DNA of 52,895 bases, from the NCBI GenBank assembly GCA_009840525.1, contig VXNP01000047.1, positions 1-52,895 of the forward strand, in the 5' to 3' direction. The stretch comes from Gammaproteobacteria bacterium (GTDB taxonomy: Bacteria; Gemmatimonadota; Gemmatimonadetes; Longimicrobiales; Gaopeijiaceae). This document shows positions 50,388 through 52,895 of the stretch, piece by piece. The position numbers and the translations under genes are program-made. The notes under the pieces are model-generated. The model ran no database searches. It was not told the DNA's origin and was given only the letters and a program-made list of their open reading frames with translations. Position 1 is the first letter of the stretch; the number at the start of each line of letters is the position of its first letter.

Positions 50388-50915
50388 ATGGAATCACCGA
50401 TGACGGCCCAACAGAATAAGCTCCACCGCCTGAGGCATGGTCAGGCCTTAGCCCTTCAGTACGCGGTTCAACTCTTGATCAACTCAGCGCGTGAGCCCGA
50501 GATCGTCCGCCGCGCGTTGTCAGATGCGCAGACGACCGCCGCGAACGCGGTCAGCACGGCGGTTCTCGGTTGCGATTACGCCACCCGCTTCATGTTGCCG
50601 TTCGTCGTCGAACTCGCCCTGAAGGCGCTGATCGGCAAGCACAACGACGACCAAGGTGCGTGGGGGCATCACCTGTCCGAGTTGTACGACAGATTACCCG
50701 CGGACGTGCAGGCCGAGTTGGAGCGCGATTTCGCACACATCAAGGGCGCAGAGATGCCCGCTGAAACGAGGACGGCGCGGAAGATTCTAGCGGACCACGA
50801 CAACGACTTTCCGGAGTGGCGCTACCTCGATGATCCGAGTAAGCTGACGGGCGGCCCGGTCGATACTCTGCAGTACGTCGCATGCGCCATCCTCAACGTC
50901 TACAACTCAACGTGA
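50388..50915 (+). CDS. HEPN-like protein, probable accessory cargo
   Basis: A 175-residue protein between the integrase and the repressor. The segment YATRFMLPFVVELALKALIGKHN followed by GHHLSELYDRLPADVQAEL resembles the helical HEPN fold, where a long helix with LKALI is followed by a loop and HxL-x-LYxxLP. I do not see a clear Rx4-6H RNase motif, so activity is unproven. It ends with DTLQYVACAILNVYN. Start codons at 50388 and 50400 are both possible. The ribosome-binding site is weak. The integrase-adjacent position is where defence or toxin cargo is often found in P4-like elements. Confidence 0.6.
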   Translation: MESPMTAQQNKLHRLRHGQALALQYAVQLLINSAREPEIVRRALSDAQTTAANAVSTAVLGCDYATRFMLPFVVELALKALIGKHNDDQGAWGHHLSELYDRLPADVQAELERDFAHIKGAEMPAETRTARKILADHDNDFPEWRYLDDPSKLTGGPVDTLQYVACAILNVYNST

Positions 50916-50969
50916 GGCTGCCGACGGCTCCCGCTGCTTGACTGGGTTCGCGCCACCACCCTGCGTGGC

Positions 50970-51695
50970 CTACAGCCTTCTGGAGGCCCAGACGGCGCGT
51001 CCGACGATGCGGATCTCCTCGGCTAGGCGTTCGTAGCTGTCGTACTCCGGGTTGAAGGACTTGAGCACGACCCTGGGCGGATCGGAATGGGGAACGTGCT
51101 CGATCCGCTTGGCGACGAGCCCCATGCCGTCCCAGATCACGAAGATGCCGGGCGGGACCGGCACCTGGCGGCTCACGTCGATGAGGACGCGGTCGCCGCT
51201 TGAGAGCACCGGCTCCATCGAGTCGCCGTCCACGGTGATCATTTGCAGATCCTCCGGCTTGGCCCGGAACTCGTGGCGGATGAGCGGATCGGCGAAGATC
51301 CACATGTCGCTCGTCTGCTCGAACTCCTCGTTCCACGCCCCCGGACCCGCCGAGGCGCGCACGTCGATCTCCGGCACCGCGCTGTAGCCCCTCGGGGCCG
51401 CGTAGGGGCTCGCGCGCGCAGGCGTTGGTTTCGGGTTGGGCCGTGCCCGGCGCCCGAAACCCCGGCCGTGTTTGAGCAGGTCGGAGCTGCACCCCAGATG
51501 CTCGGCAAGGGCCTCGCGGTCGTCTTCGGCCAGCACCTTGGGCGTGCCCCGGTGGACGAACTGGTGCAGATACGCGGCGTTGCGCTCGATGGCGAGCGAG
51601 GCGGTGCGCAGGTTCGTGTCGCTGTCGGCCACCATCCTGAGCAGCCTCCGGCGCACCGGATCCAGTTGACCGGTTTCCTTCTTTGTTCGTCCCAT
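50970..51695 (-). CDS. S24-family (CI/LexA-like) repressor
   Basis: A 241-residue phage-type repressor. The N-terminal DNA-binding half has LRTASLAIERNAAYLHQFVHRG. A Pro/Arg-rich linker follows, then the S24 peptidase half. The autocleavage site is likely Ala-Gly in ASAGPGAW. The catalytic serine is Ser159 in VDGDSMEPVLSSGDR and the lysine is Lys196 in LVAKRIEHV. It should keep the element quiet and be inactivated by RecA-stimulated self-cleavage. The ATG at 51695 lies within a few bases of the predicted transcription start. An upstream ATG at 51731 would overlap the promoter. Confidence 0.9.
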   Translation of the reverse strand: MGRTKKETGQLDPVRRRLLRMVADSDTNLRTASLAIERNAAYLHQFVHRGTPKVLAEDDREALAEHLGCSSDLLKHGRGFGRRARPNPKPTPARASPYAAPRGYSAVPEIDVRASAGPGAWNEEFEQTSDMWIFADPLIRHEFRAKPEDLQMITVDGDSMEPVLSSGDRVLIDVSRQVPVPPGIFVIWDGMGLVAKRIEHVPHSDPPRVVLKSFNPEYDSYERLAEEIRIVGRAVWASRRL

Positions 51696-51702
51696 AAGTC
51701 GG

Positions 51703-51731
51703 AAATTACCTACTAACTGCCGCGAATGCAA
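51703..51731 (-). promoter_or_regulatory. Repressor promoter, apparently leaderless
   Basis: On the minus strand TTGCAT (51731-51726) and TAATTT (51708-51703) are exactly 17 bases apart. Transcription should start near 51696, one base before the repressor ATG. This matches the leaderless cI transcript of lambdoid phages. Confidence 0.6.
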
Positions 51732-51902
51732 CGGGACTCCTCACCCGGAGCTTCGTCGGGCGGCAGTAACCGTTCGATTCCGACGCTCCCAACGCCCTCG
51801 CCCCAGTCGATCCCGAACGCCTTGTTTTCGAGCTTGCCGAGGGGCGATGCGCGGACGTTTTCCGCCCTGCTGGCGGCGAGCGCCGAAATCCCGATTCCGT
51901 AA

Positions 51903-51921
51903 CTCGTTGAACGTCAACGAG
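51903..51921. repeat. Perfect inverted repeat in the divergent control region
   Basis: CTCGTTGA and TCAACGAG flank ACG. It lies between the repressor and Cro-like genes and is a good candidate operator for one of the two regulators. Confidence 0.5.
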
Positions 51922-51929
51922 GTGGGAAG

Positions 51930-51975
51930 TATCCGATTTCCTACCATCTTGCACTGTTTGACAATATCCTATTTC
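51930..51975. promoter_or_regulatory. Two near-identical direct repeats before the Cro-like gene
   Basis: TATCCGATTTC (51930-51940) and TATCCTATTTC (51965-51975) differ at one base and are 35 bases apart. A GGTGGGAA/TTTCCTACC imperfect inverted repeat overlaps the first. They probably bind the repressor or the small HTH protein. The rest of the 291-base gap between the two genes shows no convincing gene. Confidence 0.45.
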
Positions 51976-51986
51976 GTGGTCGCGCA

Positions 51987-52205
51987 ATGGAGAACCCGAC
52001 GAGGTGGTTCGAGCGGCGGATTTCGGCGTTCCTTCGGGACACGGGGATGTCGCCTTCGGAACTCGGGAAGCGCGCGGTTGGCGACCCGAGCTTCTGGGGC
52101 GACTTGAGGCGGGGCCGGTCGCCGAGACTGGTGACGGTCGAACGGATTCTGGCGTTCATGGCGGCTTGGGACCGGGATCGCGGATCTGGTGATTCCGGGG
52201 AGTGA
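51987..52205 (+). CDS. Small Cro-like helix-turn-helix protein
   Basis: A 72-residue protein with a single HTH-like core: WFERRISAFLRDTGMSPSEL, then GKRAVGDPSFWGDLRRGRSP, then RLVTVERILAFMAAW. It is the divergent partner of the S24 repressor and is probably its Cro-type opponent. It has no ribosome-binding site; the ATG follows the direct-repeat operators closely. A strong AAGGAGGT lies after its stop for the next gene. Confidence 0.75.
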   Translation: MENPTRWFERRISAFLRDTGMSPSELGKRAVGDPSFWGDLRRGRSPRLVTVERILAFMAAWDRDRGSGDSGE

Positions 52206-52231
52206 TCATTGAGAGAAGGAGGTAGGAAGCG

Positions 52232-52459
52232 ATGACGAAGGTGATCGAACTGGAAGGGTCGGTGCGCGTGCGCATCCTGCGTCTGCCGGAGGTGCAGCGG
52301 CGCACCGGGCTGTCCCGCAGCACCATCTACGTGCGGCTGGAGCAGGGGCGCTTTCCGAAGCCGGTGTCGCTGGGTGCTCGCGCCGTGGGTTGGATCGAGT
52401 CCGAGGTGGACGAGTGGATCCGCGAACGGATCGCAGAGAGCCGGGACGGCGCGGCGTGA
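52232..52459 (+). CDS. AlpA-type phage regulatory protein
   Basis: A 75-residue MerR-like winged-helix protein of the AlpA family, which controls excision or expression in prophages and satellites. Typical text: ILRLPEVQRRTGLSRSTIYVRL, then GRFPKPVSLGARAVGWIESEV and DEWIRERIA. A strong Shine-Dalgarno (AAGGAGGT, 52216-52223) precedes the ATG. It follows the Cro-like gene by 26 bases in the same direction. Confidence 0.88.
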   Translation: MTKVIELEGSVRVRILRLPEVQRRTGLSRSTIYVRLEQGRFPKPVSLGARAVGWIESEVDEWIRERIAESRDGAA

Positions 52460-52605
52460 GACAGGCTTCCGGCAGCCGTTGCCCAAGGCGTCGGGGGTGC
52501 CGCTGGCGGAGGCCGATACGGCTCCGGGACGGCGTTGGACCCCTTGGGAAACCGCCTCGATTCGGGCGGTTGACACGATCGGAATCGAGCTTCTCCGTGT
52601 ATGGT

Positions 52606-52833
52606 ATGGAGACTCCGCCGACCCGAGATTCCCGCCGGCGCAGGCTGACTGACGCGCTTCCCCAAGGGCTGGCTGACGGCCTTAATGTCCGTAAGCCAGC
52701 CGACTCCGTGTTGAACACGGAGGCTGGCGAGGGGAGCGATCCGCCCCCCTGCGACCCCCTGGCATTTTGCGCCGCTCGCGGAGCGGCGGCCGCACGGGAG
52801 CGACGCCCCCGAACCCCGCTTCCGGTGCGCTGA
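52606..52833 (+). CDS. Possible 75-residue ORF of unknown function
   Basis: A weakly supported frame starting METPPTRDSRRRRLTDALPQ and ending in an Arg/Ala-rich tail. It runs through two strong hairpins, and no ribosome-binding site is clear. A TTGACA lies about 35 bases before the start. It may be a real small gene of the element or structured non-coding DNA. The 436-base stretch 52460-52895 shows no other recognisable gene. Confidence 0.22.
   Translation: METPPTRDSRRRRLTDALPQGLADGLNVRKPADSVLNTEAGEGSDPPPCDPLAFCAARGAAAARERRPRTPLPVR
52695..52728. repeat. Two-step hairpin
   Basis: GCCAGC pairs with GCTGGC as the lower stem. CTCCGTGT pairs with ACACGGAG around a TGA loop as the upper stem, with a CGA bulge on one side. 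No T tract follows, so it is not a simple terminator. Confidence 0.65.
52770..52788. repeat. Hairpin, 8-base stem
   Basis: CGCCGCTC and GAGCGGCG pair around a GCG loop. It is the second of three hairpins within 160 bases. Confidence 0.6.
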
Positions 52834-52835
52834 TG

Positions 52836-52852
52836 GCGGAGCATCGCTCCGC
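52836..52852. repeat. Hairpin, 7-base stem
   Basis: GCGGAGC and GCTCCGC pair around ATC. It is the third hairpin of the cluster at the right edge. Confidence 0.6.
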
Positions 52853-52895
52853 GATTGCATGATCCAGCGTGGTCCCGAGAAACCCGATAAGGCAA

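Larger units (their letters stand above)
49115..52895. mobile_element. Left part of an integrative element
   Basis: Integrase, a cargo gene, a divergent S24 repressor, a Cro-like HTH gene, an AlpA regulator and a hairpin-rich segment lie together, as in P4-like satellites and small prophages. The element starts near the AT-rich junction around 48940 and continues past the right edge. No replication, capsid or terminase gene is visible, so its class cannot be fixed. Confidence 0.7.

Noticed and set aside
51741-51947. A 68-codon minus-strand frame between the repressor and the Cro-like gene
   Set aside because: Arg-rich, no motif, and it overlaps the predicted operators and promoter.
1-52895. 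CRISPR arrays, rRNA or tRNA genes
   Set aside because: I looked for regularly spaced repeats and for tRNA-like cloverleaf arms with CCA-type ends in the gaps and found none.

Overview
The window is GC-rich, densely coded bacterial DNA, almost all of it chromosomal. I suspect a Gemmatimonadota-like organism. The reasons are a DUF5916 outer-membrane protein, a TonB receptor with a carboxypeptidase-like N-terminus paired with a DUF4249 lipoprotein, a DUF2723 O-mannosyltransferase-like protein, and frequent GTG/TTG starts with 4-base ATGA/GTGA gene overlaps. This taxonomic call is inference from gene content only. I found no rRNA or tRNA gene and no CRISPR array.

Left part (1-10 kb): the 3' end of an Lhr-type helicase and an exported two-domain sulfurtransferase come first. 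A membrane NqrB/RnfD-like protein with a cysteine-rich Sel1 tail follows, coupled to a formylglycine-generating-enzyme-like protein that lacks cysteines near its C-terminus. A complete Xre/ParS-RES toxin-antitoxin pair has its own promoter/operator. The DUF5916 barrel and an unusual membrane protein with two winged-helix-like modules lie on the minus strand.

Middle (10-32 kb): a HEAT-repeat/cyclophilin lipoprotein, an ornithine cyclodeaminase-family protein and a flavin split-barrel protein are on the plus strand. A minus-strand group holds an alpha/beta hydrolase, a methyltransferase and apt. Then come mtaB, the TonB receptor/DUF4249 pair, an outer-membrane-like TPR protein, a DUF2723 protein and a MoeB-rhodanese. 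A minus-strand group holds a lipoprotein amidohydrolase, a YyaL/DUF255 protein and a fused E1 alpha-beta 2-oxoacid dehydrogenase.

Right-middle (32-46 kb): acetoacetate-CoA ligase leads into a tightly packed plus-strand run of a small conserved protein, a DedA/VTT-like protein, coaE, a PHP phosphoesterase, an NrnA-type DHH phosphoesterase, an unknown gene, fur, an agmatinase-family gene, a phospholipase D/cardiolipin synthase and ccdA. Many of these overlap by 4 bases. Facing it are an aldo/keto reductase-RidA fusion, an APC amino-acid permease and a metallophosphoesterase lipoprotein.

Right end (46-52.9 kb): a leucine-rich-repeat metzincin-type protease gene appears to have lost its 5' end next to an integrative element. 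The visible left part of that element holds a P4-type tyrosine integrase, a HEPN-like cargo gene, a divergent S24 (CI/LexA-like) repressor with a predicted leaderless promoter, a small Cro-like HTH gene, an AlpA-type regulator and a hairpin-rich tail. The element runs off the right edge, so its replication and packaging genes and its far attachment site are not visible.
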